This document shows, piece after piece, positions 1-13,721 of a DNA stretch of 64,000 nt. A program made the position numbers and the translations under genes. The notes beneath the pieces are model-generated. The model worked only from the letters and a program-made list of their open reading frames with translations. It was not told where the DNA came from and did not search any database. Location: contig NW_025937992.1 in the NCBI RefSeq assembly GCF_000764305.2, positions 220,358 to 284,357 on the forward strand, in the 5' to 3' direction. The DNA is from Hyalella azteca (lineage: Eukaryota; Arthropoda; Malacostraca; Amphipoda; Hyalellidae). Each line of letters opens with the position of its first letter. Position 1 is the stretch's first letter.

Positions 1-2410
1 TCATTTGTCTGTGACGTCATGGAATATGAACGTGATTCTTTATTTATTTATTAAATAAAAAATCATGAGCTTGATTGAATTATATCGACCTCCTCTCTAG
101 GACCTGCTAGATTTCTCTAAATTATTTATTTATATTTAACGCCAATATGTTTGAAAAATTAATGATTTTTCTATTTCTTAAACCGTGCCTCGAAATCGTT
201 ATAGTAATCCTAGTGAGACAGCTCTATTTTTTTAGAATCATGGGTATATTTCTTCCTATATTTAATTATTTGGAAATATTTCCATCAGTATTAATATATT
301 CGTATCTAACATTTGTACTGAATAAATATTAATGTTGCACCCAGGCCAACTCCGAATAATCATGAAATAATACGTGGCTTGAAAACCAGATCTGTTCATA
401 AACCATACACGATTGTTTCCACTATAAATAAAGATGGGCAAAGTCTTGTTCAATTCTGAGAAAGGCTTTCCTTTATTCGTACCCCTCTCGCCCAGCCGAG
501 TACCAAGGAACGTTTCCTCGAATATTGGTATGAGCTTTCCTCAGAACCTCGGTCGTTCGACTCTTCTTGGAAACCGTGCATGTGTATTTGAGATCGACCG
601 CAGTACCATTATTCCTCAGAAACCGTTATGTTTACTGTTAATGATATAGATTCTTTCTCGGAAAAACATTCGTATATTCATTCAATAAAAAACTATTTAA
701 CTGTTGTGATGTCTATCAGAGTGTTCAATCATGAGAATGATTCATAACCATGAATGATTAGCATCGCTACCAGTATGACTAAAAAGTTTTGCTGAATTGA
801 CTGATGAAATGAAGTTTTTCCTTCTAGGAATATGAACAAAATCTACAGTACATATTACTCATAATGACTTTTCACCAGATCAAATCTCCCGCGGAGGCAT
901 ACTATAATTATTTGTTAAGGTGTGGATAGATGTGGGAATATAACTGCAAACAAATTATGTCTCTGCGTAAGTGTCTGCACTTTTATTTGAGTTTTACTAC
1001 ACTAATGAAAACATAGCCAACTTTTAAATGCACCTGCACATAATATCGTAAAAAAATGTTCGTCAGCGAAAAAATGTTCGTGCCCAGTCCGAAATTTTGC
1101 AAGTATTATCCAAATAAGTAATTTTGCAAGTATTATCAAAGCAAGTATTATCCAAAATGTCTTGCGATGACAATTCGACAATAGTGTTCGCTCTTGGAAG
1201 TGCTTTTCCGGAACATCTCCTGATAATGTTTTTTTTGTGAACTAACTATTTTAATGACTTAATATATTTTTTTAAATGTTCAGTCTATTATTGTTTCTTC
1301 ATGAAATACTGATTTTGGCATGTCTTCGCCTTAAATTAGCAAGTTAAGGCGCAGTTAATTTCATTGTGGAACAACAATAAATTTCCCTGGCAGTCAGTTT
1401 TCCGCAATAAAATTTGTTCTGCTTGAAAATCAAATGAAAACTAGAACACATATATTAATTTCTAGCCTCATACTAAGAAGCAGACAAATTTTGTTCTTCG
1501 ATTCATATTTCTGAGCAATGCGCTATAATTTATCGTATTTAATTTATTGTTGATAAAATATGAAATATTACAATTTTATGATTCTGATGTGCTGAACAAT
1601 TCGAGGCTAGGGCCAATGGGACCCCGTCTTTCTTCGTACGCAACAAATTCATAAAAGAAATAAGGCACAACAAAGCATTCAAGGGGAGGTTCAATAAAAA
1701 GGCTCATATGTGATGCAACTTGTAGGGGACAGCTCATTGCGACACACTTCATGTGAGTTGCTGCTCAGTGTGGCAACGCGCAGGCCGCCCCATTGGTTAT
1801 TGTGTGTAATTCACTAGATTACCTGCAGGAATTTTAGACTATTATTCTTTTATTCTATTTATCGCTCAACACCTGCATGTTTTCTAAATAAAATTAGGCA
1901 AAAGTTATTCCTACGCGATGATATTTGAGTGGCTTCTTACATGAAACGGAGTGGAGCAACGCAAATTGGATACGATGTTGAAGTTTAAAATCTTCCAAAT
2001 TAATTTCTAATTTAGTTCAAGTTTTAATGACCCTCAAATTTATAAAATGTCACGCTTAATAATATCAATAAATATAATGTTGAAATCCAGGCAAGAAGTA
2101 ATATTTGAATTTACGAAAAAATATTTTGTCACTATCCTGACGAAACTGTCGAACTGCTGCAGATCCGAGACATACATCGACACGCCTATTACAGTTGACG
2201 GACGAAAGTCGTTGTTTCATTTCCATCTTTCATAAAACACACTCGTGATCCTCAGCTACGGCGACCACAGTTCCGACTTAACTTGAGGTTAAAAACATTT
2301 GATGTCGTGGCTCCATTGTAGCTTTGCGCGGACCAACCATGAAGCGAGCACAGAAATGACGTAGCATGTAGATCCGGCTTAGTAGCTTAGCGAATTGTTC
2401 TGTTATGCAT
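1..2410. other. AT-rich non-coding DNA
   Basis: No gene is recognised. The open frames here are short and lack family motifs. A slightly GC-richer block at about 430-650 has a 71-codon plus frame starting at a non-ATG codon, with no domain I know. Around 1030-1160 there are small local duplications of a motif reading tttgcaagtattatccaaa. A second GC-richer patch lies at about 1600-1800. Nothing here supports a gene model. Confidence 0.5.
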
Positions 2411-2417
2411 GAGCGAT

Positions 2418-2790
2418 GCTGCGACAATTACTAGAGGTACAGTTACCGCGAATATGCGACGAGTGTGAAATTACCAGCGAGAAAGTTACCTCGAATACGA
2501 GATGAGTGTGAAATTACTAGCGAGAAAGTTACCTCGAATACGAGATGAGTGTGAAATTACTAGCGAGAAAGTTACCTTGAATACGAGATGAGTGTGAAAT
2601 TACTAGCGAGAAAGTTACCTCGAATACGAGATGAGTGTGAAATTACCAGCAAGAAAGTTACCGTGAATACGAGATAAGTGTGAAATTACCAGCAAGAAAG
2701 TTACCTTGAATACGAGATGAGTGAGAAATTAATAGAGATGATGAGGTCAACCCGAATATTTAAAGAGTTACCTCGAATATGAGATAACGA
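2418..2790. repeat. 43-bp minisatellite
   Basis: Tandem array whose unit starts gagtgtgaaattac and contains agaaagttacctcgaatacg. Unit starts are visible at 2461, 2504, 2547, 2590, 2633, 2676 and 2719, an exact 43-bp period. A partial unit precedes them and a diverged tail follows. The central copies are nearly identical and the edges are decayed, the usual pattern of unequal exchange or slippage. The period is not a multiple of three and no frame runs through it. Confidence 0.95.
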
Positions 2791-5700
2791 TCATAAGCTC
2801 ATTGTAATCAGGATAACGTCCCGTAAATTGATGTTTAGATTAAGTTATTCACAATATAACCTAATTATTGAATAAGGGCTTAGAAATTGAACTGTATTTC
2901 AACAGAGAATTATTCAATTTAAGTTAATTTGCACAGTATATTGCCATAACTTGATACAATTTACTGCCTTCTTCAATAATTGCTAAATTATCTGTGGGAA
3001 TTCAATTAAGCCTCGCAATTCAAGCTCCACGTAAATATATTAAATTTGATAAATTTAAAACTGCAGATTAGGTCTAAAGTTCACGATAATTGATAAATAA
3101 ATGAACAGTTGAAGACGGTAAAAGAATTTATCTAAACGCTAAGAAGTATAAAAGCTCTGAAGAGACGCTAAAAAGTATAACTAAACTTCAATACTTGAAT
3201 AATTTTTATTACCTACTTGTTTTCATTGTTTCAGTCATTGCATAAACTATGCACCATATACCACCAATTCACGTCATAATTGCAAATATTTAAAATAAAA
3301 AGCTAAGCTTGTAAAATATTTTGGAGTTTTGTGGCGAGCAGCCTCTTTGAATAACGCGGATTTTAAAGCATAATAAAATTCAAATTCTTGTCCATGCGTC
3401 ACGATAGCTTCAATCTAATTATTTTTTAATTTATGCAATGAAACGAATTGGGTTCAACATTCTAATGTGTTATGGATTGATGTGGAAAATCCACGTAGGC
3501 AAACAAGAGACTTACAAAAAAAAAAAGTTATATTAAAAATAACGACAATTTTATCATATCTCCAGAAACTACTTTCGATCTGTAAACATTCATTTTCCGT
3601 AATTTAAATGGGACTAAATATCCTACCTGAATATAATAAAAGCATATTTTTCGACATCATAGAGGTTTATGTGAGTTAGATGAGCATGTATAGTGACTTT
3701 TTTAGCAAGTCCACCATAAATACAGTTGCTACAATTACTGTCCAAAAGAACGAACAATTTTCTTGTATAAATTGGCATGCTAATTAAAGTATAGGTCGAG
3801 ACCACCGCTATTGTTGATCCATAGTTTTTCCCTTTAATATAGATTATGATACTCAACACGTGCTAATATCCTTATTAATTTATTTAGAACTGATTTATCT
3901 TCTGATGCTTGGAATATATGCACTGGGATTGTTCCAAAATCTGTCATATAAAAGGATCCTGCATTATAATGAATTATATCGACTGTCGTTCAAATTAACT
4001 TTAATCGAAGGAATTAGGCTCCGTTATTTCGCTACGTTAAAAATAAATTTGCATCTATTAAAATAATAAGTTAATATCAATCAGGAGAATTGGATTAATT
4101 CTAACACAATTCGACTCCTTCAGTCAAGAGTGCAGGGTTCAGTCATTACTCAAGGAGAATGCATGAACACAATTCAGTATTTCTTTTCCAATAGAGTTCC
4201 AAAAACAGTAAATTTTGCTCTATTTTTCCAGCTGAGCGTATTTCACAGAAATCGACGTTTAGTAGTCCCTGACTTTGAACCTGCGTGTACAACGGACTGA
4301 CAGCATTGCGAATAATAGAAGCGATATGTCAGCGGGCAACTTCCTAACAGGCAGCTCCATTTGCCATCTGACAGATAAACGTAATGCTTTACAGGCAAAA
4401 TATTACCGCTTCTTTGTATAAAATCCTATAAAATAGGTTCTTGCTCAGCCATCGTGCGAGATGCGATTTATTCCATGGCAGAGCCTTCAGAATCGTGAGT
4501 GGAGTTGTTTGTTTTAAATCGATTCAAAGAGATGTTCACAATCAGTATTACTATAAATACTACAGTCTATGGATCAGTACAAGCAATTTAGAATAAGAGT
4601 GGTGCTCTTATGTAGGCCTGAAATGAACCTGAAAGTCTTATATAAGTCTCAAACAAAGTTTGGCTAGAATATAGTTTTTTCAACTAAATTATCACCTGAA
4701 AAGAAAATACATGAAAATATCAACTCCAGAATGTTCCTAGCACTATACACTGAAATTTATGGATAAATTTCACATCAATCCGCATTTTTCCATGTGTGTT
4801 TTCACTCTTTAAAGCCATGTAAGATCAGTATAATGATCTCATTTTTTTCGAATATACACTTTTGGAACAAAATTTTAAGCATTATGTTCATAAAATACAT
4901 AGCAAATGATAGGCGCAAAATAATTTATAAGGCTTAAGTGGGGAAGAAATGTCTTATGGTCCAATGAAACAGAAATGAAGGAGTAATTTAGGTAAAAATC
5001 ATTCTGATGCCACATATTTTTCCAAAAACAGAATCAGAAGGCAAAACTTTCATTATATGGACTCTGATTTATACTAAAAAATTTAGCGTGAAAAAAAATG
5101 CTCGAGCGTGACATGAGTAAACAAAATGAAATTTTTGCATATGATATCTCGGAACACACTGAAAATTTTTATTCACTGGAAAGGGAAGCAAATGAATGAA
5201 AAAAAATTTTTAAGCTAAATTTTGACGATAACTGCCCCACGTTGTCCTACTTTCGAATTCATCTTCGTCTTACGTTGCACACGAATATTCGTGTTGCCTA
5301 ATAAGGGTAGTAAATTCGAGTACGGTAATGGTGTCATTTCTCGTCACCAGCTGCAGGCTCAATAAACGCCTTTAGGGCCTTCGAGGCGCCGATCTCCGCA
5401 AAGCTCGCGACATGCTCTGCAACACGAGCGCCGTATATACTGCAGCATATCAGGCCTATACTTTCAAAAAAGTAAAGAGATCGTAAGTTCATCAGCCAAT
5501 CATTGACGGCCTTTCAAGCTAAATCTACCAATCATAGACAAGAAAATAGAGCGTAAGTACTTACATTCACTTGGCGAGTTTTTAAAGTATGGCCCCAGAG
5601 TTCTTGCGCGCGGCCTCCTAGCTCTGCGCTAACTCACGACTGGGTATTGTGGCTCTGAATATCAGTACATCAAGTATGGCGTAATTTATACATTGATTTC

Positions 5701-8700
5701 ATGCTAATCAGCGATAGACCACGCACTGTGGGCTGATGTAAATCGTATAAATAAGTCTTTCATGTGGTTAAATTTCATAAGCAATATTGAATAGAAGTAT
5801 TTGTCCAATAACTGTATGCAGTTGCACAGCTAACATGCAGTTGCAGTTGCAATAACATGCAGTTGCACAGCTAACTGAATGTCTTAGTAGAAAATATAGA
5901 GAAGTCAATGGAAATTTCTGCAAAAGATTCTTGAAAATTGGTTTTCGCGGTTGAATTATCAATAAAGCAGAGTTCGAAGGAAGTTGTGATGATTGTTGCA
6001 CTTTTGAGTTCTTTAGTATATAGAATCAACTATGTCTTCATACGAAATTATCCTTCTTCATTTCAAAATTATTAGCGTAAACTATCTCAATCGAATATCT
6101 CTCAACATTCCTAGCAAAAAACTTCAAATGTTACAGCACCGCGAGAGAAACGTGAACTTCTCATTCAGGGCTAGCCAGAGAAATATTTCTTCTCACCACA
6201 CATCCATATACAGCGAGAAGTAAAAGTTTAAATGGAATAATCAACGCTCGGTCACTGGAAACCTCCTGACAGTTGGTGGCAATCTTTTCGACTGCATCTG
6301 TATTGATGGCCTCATCTATCTTGTGTAAAGACTTTAGTTTAGTAATCCCCGGCACTTAAAATACTCAGGTTTGCACGCTCCCCAGTCGGATGCGGAATGA
6401 AGTTTGTTACAAACTGGTGACTCTATTGACCTTAAATCTAACGGATGTTAAAATACCCTTCGTGTTCGACAGATAGGACGTGATGCGGTAAATGAGTAGT
6501 CTTGAATTTCAAATTGATCTCCTAACATACTTCTTGCATCAAGAGGAAAAGTTTTAGTCGTTCTATCAGTCATCTGTGCAGAGTACCTGCAGGGATTGGT
6601 TCGAGACCATTTGTAATTAAGTTATGCCGAAGATAATTAATTTTATTTACGTATGATCACAAATATTTATAACGTGTAAAACGCACAGAAATTCTAAAGA
6701 GGGTAGTGATCATTCGATATCAGTGGAGTATGAGTACCATTTGATTTACCTTCGAATTTCAATGTGTTTGCAGCATTTTGATAAAATCTACGCGCCAATA
6801 CCAATTGTTTTGATCACCATTTGACCACAGCTTTCAATTTAACCCCATACCTATTAGGTATAAACCATATCTAATAAGTTAACTAAGATGACCCTAGGTA
6901 TCAAATTAAAAGCAACAGCACATTTCCCCCAAAAGTCGTTAATACAAACTATGAGTATGCAGTATTGTATAAATGAGTTTATAAAATGAAAACTAAGGAT
7001 ATCCTTCGATATCTGCTTGAGTTTGTAGAATTAAATCGCAATATTTTTCTGGAAATCATCAAAAGAAGAGAAAAAAGTCTGCCTATATTTCAAGGTTGGA
7101 GCTTTGCGGTGCAAAAGAAGGAATTATTAACGGTGCAAAAGAAGGAAAGTGATAGAACTTTTATATTAAAAACGATTAAACCATGACCTTGACCAAGTGA
7201 ATGCACGCATTTATCTGATTATTAATTTAACAAGTTCCTATGAACACACGCAAAAATTCCTTTTTAATATAATAACAAATGCTTACCGGTATATATCGGA
7301 AACAAAACTTCATAAAATATTAGATGCTTAATTTATAAATATTCTGAACGTCAGTTCCGTCGTCTTAAATTCTTATAATGAAAGGTAACAAATTAACAGA
7401 GTCTTCTAAAAAATATTTTGAAAAATATGCTGAACAATCATCGCATTTTTGAACGAATTAAGGAAACTTGAAACTGCGTTTGCTATCTTGTGCATTAAAG
7501 TTTATCAGTGGATTTCATAAATTTCTCCTTGGCGAAAGTTCTTCGTCAATGACGAGTTGTCAAAACAGTTATTATATTAACGGTTATGGTAATGGAACGC
7601 ATGCTATTTTTCAGAAGAAACATTGTAAATTATTGATGAGTATGACAGGAGAGCTTATAACATCAAGCCCTAGGATCCACCCAGGAATAAATAATCATTG
7701 AAGGAATTAACTTTACTGAAATATTTCGCATTTCTCCCGGAGATTTTCGACGCCCGTACCTGTAATCGGATTGTCACGAGCAGATTTTCATTTAAATTTC
7801 TAGCACAGTCGAGAGTGATGAGTTTTAGCTCGACCCTGGATTATGTTAAAGAACGAGAAATGCTTCCATGGATGGTGCAGAATGGCTTTACAATCAGGCA
7901 CTAAAATGCTCTTTATCGATGACAAATAAACTTCGAGGGCGCAATGATCGTACCGAGTTCGCTGAACGTAAGAAGATTTTGGATAAGGCGCTTTTGCCCA
8001 AATATCGACAGGATTTCATGAAGTTCCTACTATAAGCAAAAATGCTAGCTCAGCTCTTTTGAACGTTTCGGCATGTGGATAAAAAATTCTACAGAAAATC
8101 TGCGCTAATATAACGCTGAATAAGGTAAACAGCCAAGTTGTAGCCAAATATTCAGATTCTAGCACGAGGTTCGCTGAACAACTCCTGTGCTTCTAAAAAA
8201 ACTCAATTTATTCTTATTCGCAAGTGTGACACTGAGTTCATCTCGAGTTTTCTGCATGAATTTACGTCTCCAGAGAAAAACTTTTGAGAAGGATCGGAAG
8301 CTCCATGCACTAGAGTCCATCTGAACTTTAATTACTTACTTTGTTTTTGACAGCCAACCAAATTGGAGCTGTAGAAAAATCTGTATAACTTGGGGTTAGA
8401 AAATCCTCGCGTGGTTAAAACTCGAAGTATTTTCATGGGGCGGTGAATTGGTTAGTGCAAGTTTCACGATTCCTAAACTACAGTCTGCGCCTGGCGATGT
8501 CGCTGTCATCCGCAGTCATGGATTTCCGAGGGCCAGAAGAGTTTTGAGAGTGTGATCTATAAGCTATTATTTCGACGAATATCTGGAACAGCACTCCTGG
8601 GAGATAACGTTTAATAATCTTAAAATTATTTTACAAAATTGCTGCAACTTCTAGTTTATAATACAATCTCAAATTTAGGTCAGAACCGACAATAGAAATT

Positions 8701-10380
8701 AAGGACATATAACTGCAACTTATTTTTGAATGGAAGGCATGTTCATTGAATTTGAAGACAAACTCAGATATTTAGAGTGCATCCAAGTAAAGTGGATATT
8801 TCATTAAAATAAAGATCTGGTAATTTCAAGTTTACTTCAAAATTCATCCTGACCGAAACTGCATAATAAGATCAACATGCTGCACTTGCAAGCGAAGGAC
8901 AAATTCTATCTGACACGATAAATTTTTTTCTTTTTATTTTTCGATTTGAAGAAGTCTGCTGCGTTTGTTAATATGTTAGAACTTCGTTGCCAATACATGC
9001 AAGGCGGACTCTCACACAGAACGAGTCAGTGTGAAATTGAATGACTCGTTGATGCAAAAGCAAGCTTCAGAAGAAATACGCAAAAAGGTGTACGTATTTG
9101 AAACAAGATTGTTTGATTAGCTATTATGCTGAAATTAAATTCGACTCATGATTTAAATTGGTCACCATTCATAGGAGACTCAACCTTCATGACTCATAGA
9201 AAACTCGTCCATCATTATACCCATTCATTTAACACTAATTTATTCCCATTCATCGGACACACATTCACCTTTTCTGTGAGGCAAATTTATCATTTATTTA
9301 ATTATGTTCAATAAAACTACCTCCGTTTATATTCAAACATAGATTAAATAAAAACATAGAAGAGGTTGTTATTTATAAAAAAGTTCTACTACCATTCATG
9401 AACATCTAAATCCTCCTAGCGTCAAATAAGACATTCCTATAATGCTATAAACAAATTTTCGAATTAACAACATAGTGTTGCAGACTCCCATTAAAGAAGC
9501 TAAGATACATTTATAATTCTTGATTTGCATGTAATTTATTCATTATTAATTCACTGTATTCCGTTTGAACTCTCCGAATTTTTTTAAAGTGTCGAGGGAA
9601 CTTCAATACATTAATTCTTTTTCAGTCCTAAATTCGTTGAAGTTTTGAAAATCATCTTTCCTTAATGTCATGTATATGTATAAGTGTAAAAGAGAAATTA
9701 ACTCGTCGTGTGCGACTTTAAACACCAGACTTGATTAGAAATATGTTATTTAGTGAAGACTGTAACAACGCAGAGACGTGGACAAGTTCTTCCCTTCTTC
9801 CACCTAACTTTATACCGCACAAATATTAAATACATGCTTGTGGATAATGCTTTACGAAACGCTAGGAACATTGTATTGAAATTTCAACTATCATGTTATT
9901 TATATGAAATATTATATATTACATAATATAGTATTTATATTATAAGGAAATCAACGAACCAGTACAATTTATATTCAGCCGTTCTTCTGGCTTTTTTTGT
10001 TTGTGAGATTTCTCAATTTTGTCATCAATTAAAAAAACTTATGAAGATATATTGTTGTTAAGAAGCTCGGAGATTGAAGCACTGACTGTATATTTTTGTG
10101 ATCAAACCAATATTCGGTTTTTACTTTTCAGGTTTGACATTACAAATTCTGGTTATAATATCGTATATTTTTCCAAAATTGAAACTGAATAAAAATATTT
10201 TAATAGAGTCACGCCCACATCGTTGTAACCGAAAGCCAACTTTCTTGAAGATAGTTTAAAAACAACGTAGTATTTAGCCCCCAAAGAAAACGTATCAGTT
10301 GGTTGAAGGAAATATACATATTTATTCCTGGGAAACTGTCAATTGAGCCCGCTCACGTAAATTTTTCAGTCTCCCGTGAA
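2791..10380. other. AT-rich non-coding DNA with minor local repeats
   Basis: No gene is recognised over about 7.6 kb. A short direct repeat, atgcagttgcacagctaac, occurs at 5816-5834 and 5857-5875. A GC-richer stretch at about 5230-5650 and a 15-bp repeat (ggtgcaaaagaagga) near 7108 and 7132 also stand out. Around 4900-5250 the runs of A-rich sequence ending in a GC-rich motif look like an old interspersed repeat, but I cannot assign it. The open frames are 60-80 codons and without motifs, apart from the weak candidate at 7868-8035. Confidence 0.45.
7868..8035 (+). CDS. weak coding-like fragment, unassigned
   Basis: A 55-codon frame begins at an ATG at 7868-7870 and stops at TAA 8033-8035. 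The peptide is basic and hydrophilic (it includes NKLRGRNDRTEFAERKK and ends YRQDFMKFLL), unlike the hydrophobic AT-rich noise around it. A second frame, open over 7698-7904, overlaps its start and contains LDYVKEREMLPWMV. The two could be pieces of one decayed coding region separated by a frameshift. The second peptide faintly recalls the C-terminal part of M1-type aminopeptidases, but that rests on a handful of residues and I do not assign a function. Chance is a serious alternative. Confidence 0.12.
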   Translation: MDGAEWLYNQALKCSLSMTNKLRGRNDRTEFAERKKILDKALLPKYRQDFMKFLL

Positions 10381-10450
10381 ATCCCACTAAGTTTCACAGA
10401 AAATGTTTTCAGTGCGTAGAAAATCTTGTTCTCTGATGGCACGGCATCGC

Positions 10451-10966
10451 TCGGCGTTCGACCGGTCCGACACTTCAGCGAACTCGCGTGCGAACTCGCC
10501 TGCGAGCTCGAATGGAAAACCTAACTTAATTTTCAACTCTGGCACGCATAACTCCGTCAATAATGGACGGATTTTCTTCAAATTTGAAATATAAGTAGAT
10601 AATATCAGTACGCTGCGGAGGGTATTTTTTCAAATTTTTTCATCCATAATTTTTTTTTTAATACGGAAAACCTAACTTAATTTTCAACTCTGGCACGCAT
10701 AACTCCGTCAATAATGGACGGATTTTTTTCAAATTTGAAATATAAGTAGATAATATCAGTACGCTGCGGAGGGTATTTTTTCAACGATGAAAAAATTTGA
10801 AAAAATACTCTCCGCAGCGTACTGATATTATCTACTTATATTTCAAATTTGAATAAAATCCGTTCATAATTGAAGGAGTTATGAGTGCCAGAGTTGAAAA
10901 TGAAGTTCGAGCTCGCAGGCGAGTTCGCACGCGAGTTCGCTGAAGTGTCGAATCGGTCGGCGTTCG
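10451..10966. mobile_element. foldback element with long inverted arms
   Basis: The left arm at about 10461-10646 is matched in inverted orientation by 10785-10956. Both arm ends carry the same GC-rich terminus: left ACCGGTCCGACACTTCAGCG, right in reverse complement CCGATTCGACACTTCAGCG. Inside, a 120-bp block is directly duplicated (10514-10633 and 10665-10784, offset 151 bp), so three related copies sit in the order direct, direct, inverted. The exact 10-bp sequence TCGGCGTTCG lies at 10451-10460 and 10957-10966 in direct orientation and looks like a target-site duplication. Long inverted arms, internal direct repeats and a duplication of about 9-10 bp are traits of Foldback/Mutator-like elements; the class is inferred. 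No transposase is encoded, so it would be non-autonomous. Reading frames over it on both strands are by-products. Confidence 0.75.
10514..10784. repeat. 120-bp direct duplication inside the foldback element
   Basis: Copy A at 10514-10633 and copy B at 10665-10784 both begin ggaaaacctaacttaatttt and end ggtattttttcaa. They are almost identical over 120 bp and are separated by a short T-rich spacer. A diverged inverted copy occupies about 10785-10900, with several substitutions (for example caatt versus tcatt around the conserved ccgt motif). The A/B duplication therefore looks younger than the inversion. Confidence 0.92.
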
Positions 10967-13560
10967 TCTGAAGCGAAAGCCCCTAGCCACGCGGATGAAA
11001 GGCGCTGCGTTGGGTTCAGTTTAAATTACAGGTCAATTCAATTAAGATCTATAGCAAGGTGAAATTAGCTATCTTTGTTTAACCCTTCTTAATTTCTGAA
11101 TTTTTGTTTGGCTTAAACTTTAAACTAGAAATAATTTAATTAGGCCATGAATATTTTGAACAACAGTTTTAATAGAAAACGTTCCTAAATTTTTCCGATT
11201 TAACAGATTATCAATAATTTGAAATATACGAGCAAAATTTAAAAAGCCATTCAGCAAAATTGGTTGAATCAGTAGGTATTTAACCAAAAAAAAACTATTA
11301 AAAATTATGGAGTAAGTGGTTGTAAGACTTTGGTGAATTATAATAAAATCGTCTGTATACTAGTTTTATAAATAAATGAAGCAAACGGAATAAATTAGGA
11401 AGGAATACGGTCAAGGTAGATACGTTAAACACGATTGGCCTGACTAGTTTGTTGTTCAGTCAGTCCATTCACTCATGTAATGATCGCCTCAATGACCTGT
11501 CGTATAAGCACCTCCTATGTCTGATTAAGGTGATGACCTCCTATAGTAATGACCTCCACTTTGAACACCCGCACCTCTAGAACAGAAATACCTTCTGACA
11601 GACCAAAATTATAACTCAAACTTTTGTTGTTGCGAGGTGAGCATATCACACGTGTTGGTTTATTGATTTTGATGACTCACGCAGAAGCTGCAGTTGGAGA
11701 GTGAGTCAGAGAGGAAAATAGAGGTAAAGTGGGAAAATAGACCAAATTACAGCAAAGGGAGCAGAAGAACGGAGATGCTCAAGACAAAATGCGACTTTGA
11801 TTTATAAGCATTCATATTATTCGTAAGCACAACCAAAAGATATGCTTATAGGCCTATATTTTTCTCAAAGAAATAAACGAAATTATGGGTAAATGTTTAA
11901 ATTTAGTTATCAAATCCCCTGTGATAATTCATTCATAATTCAAAATACGTTAATAATATGAGATATTAGCAGCATAGTATATATCATGGCTCTAATAGAA
12001 TACATAGTTAGGGTAGAATGGATAAACTGGATGTAAAAAAAATATTTGTATTTTTTGTTAACTTGTATTGTTGTAAACTTTGTTGTAAACTTGTATTATG
12101 CATAGAGTGCAAAACTTTCGTATAACATTTCAAAAATATTCAGAGAAACAGTCCCAAATTTTGTCCCATGAAATTTAATTGATCATTTTCTTTTTTGTTC
12201 AGGAGAAAAACTTATATTCACGCAAATATGATCCATGAGGCATTCAATATTATTATTGGTACCATTTGGCTCACTTAAATTAATTTATTTGCCTTTGAGT
12301 ATAACATTTTAATATCTCATTGAAATGATAACTAACACCTAACAATTATTGGTTCGAAATTCCTTTGAAATAGTTCATAATAAAATTCATTCCCATTATG
12401 TACGAAATTCGCGTCACGAAATGAGCCAGCGATCCATTTCTAGGACAGCGGCGCTTCTCTCTCATTGCCTGCGATTTCATATTTTATTTTCGTTTCACGG
12501 TGCCACTGAGGATGAATTCATAAAATGGTGCACCGATGATTTAAATATATCCTCAACTTCATAAAACATTCATTCTGGCTTAAACCAGGCGGATATGTGA
12601 CACTAGGATGAAAATACCTGCGAAAAGATTCTAAACTTTTAATTCCGGCCAAATGATTCTTTTAAAATCGCTATTTTGTAGATGAATATTGTAGGAAAAC
12701 ACCGCAATTTGCCTTGCGACGAATGTTACGCCATGAATTCCAAAGCACTTGAAATGAACGAGGCAGGCAGGAACCTGCCAACCGTCCCTCAAGAAGTCCT
12801 AGATGTTGAATTGTTCACAGTAATTTTCAAAAATTAATCTCTGCCTTCATGTTTATACTTAATAATACTTTTGCCATTAAACTAATAGTACTTTTAATTT
12901 TCCTGAGCAAAGTTATAGGATAAGCATTATGTAATTGAAGTTTGTCCTATGTATGTTGCCAGTAAAGTAATTTTAATATCTAATCCTTGTGAAAATCGTT
13001 GTTGAATTTCATAAGGCATAAGCGTTCAAGTCAAATGTTGAAAATTTATTGGACTCAGTCATTCAATCACGAAATTTGTGCGAGTAAATATTTTATAATC
13101 AAAACAATATTAACATCTCATGACAAAAATTAAACTATTTGATGCGGCATGACGAATATTCAATATCTTCGAACATTCATCCAATTTCAAGGAAACGTCC
13201 CATCAAAAATTTTCCCAAGGTAAAGAAAAAATTAATTGAAGGAAGTTTTTCCATGCTAATTAAAAAGCATCATGTGACACCTAAATTTGATACTCAAGGC
13301 TTCGGTTGATTAAATCTTATCATTTAAAGACAACGGCTGTAGTCTCATGATCATGTGCAGCTTTTAGCTTTAACAAATAGTTCGTGTAGCGACTAGCGAG
13401 TATCTCAGAGAGCATTTCCAATACGGCGATGCACATTCAATATGCTGTGGTATTGGCATCGCTCAACATTCTGGCTCCGTAAACATGTCTTTGTTGTGGG
13501 TAGTTGGTTCCGTGAGCAACACTCGACGCCAGCCCCTGAATGCTTGATAAGCTTCAAGAG
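10967..13560. other. AT-rich non-coding DNA
   Basis: No gene is recognised. A loosely repetitive stretch with recurring gacctcc motifs occurs at about 11470-11590. The remainder is AT-rich with short motif-free frames, such as 12349-12564 on the plus strand. Near 13400-13560 base composition rises as the minisatellite complex is approached. Confidence 0.45.
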
Positions 13561-13574
13561 TCGCGCGTATTCTA

Positions 13575-13721
13575 TGGAGCGCGACGACTTCGACTCCAAA
13601 CATGGACTTCAGGACGAATTCCATGGAGCTTATCGACGTCGCCTCCAAACCCTGACTTTATGACGCATTCTATGGAGCTTATCGACGTCGCCTCCAAACC
13701 CTGACTTTGCGCCGCATATTC
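13575..13721. repeat. 49-bp minisatellite, left block
   Basis: Three units start at 13575, 13624 and 13673 with tggagc and include cgacgtcgcctccaaaccct. The first is diverged. The array passes directly into the 16-bp array at about 13719 with no adapter sequence, so this junction may be genuine. The same unit recurs at 14729-14945 and 15052-15130. Confidence 0.92.

Noticed and set aside
6590..6620. tRNA B-box-like ggttcgagacc
   Set aside because: No A box at the right distance and no cloverleaf; similar isolated matches at about 12350 and 15820 fail the same test.
10387..10594. Overlapping frames on both strands at 10.4-10.6 kb
   Set aside because: They lie in the foldback arm; mirrored openness comes from its GC-rich inverted repeat.
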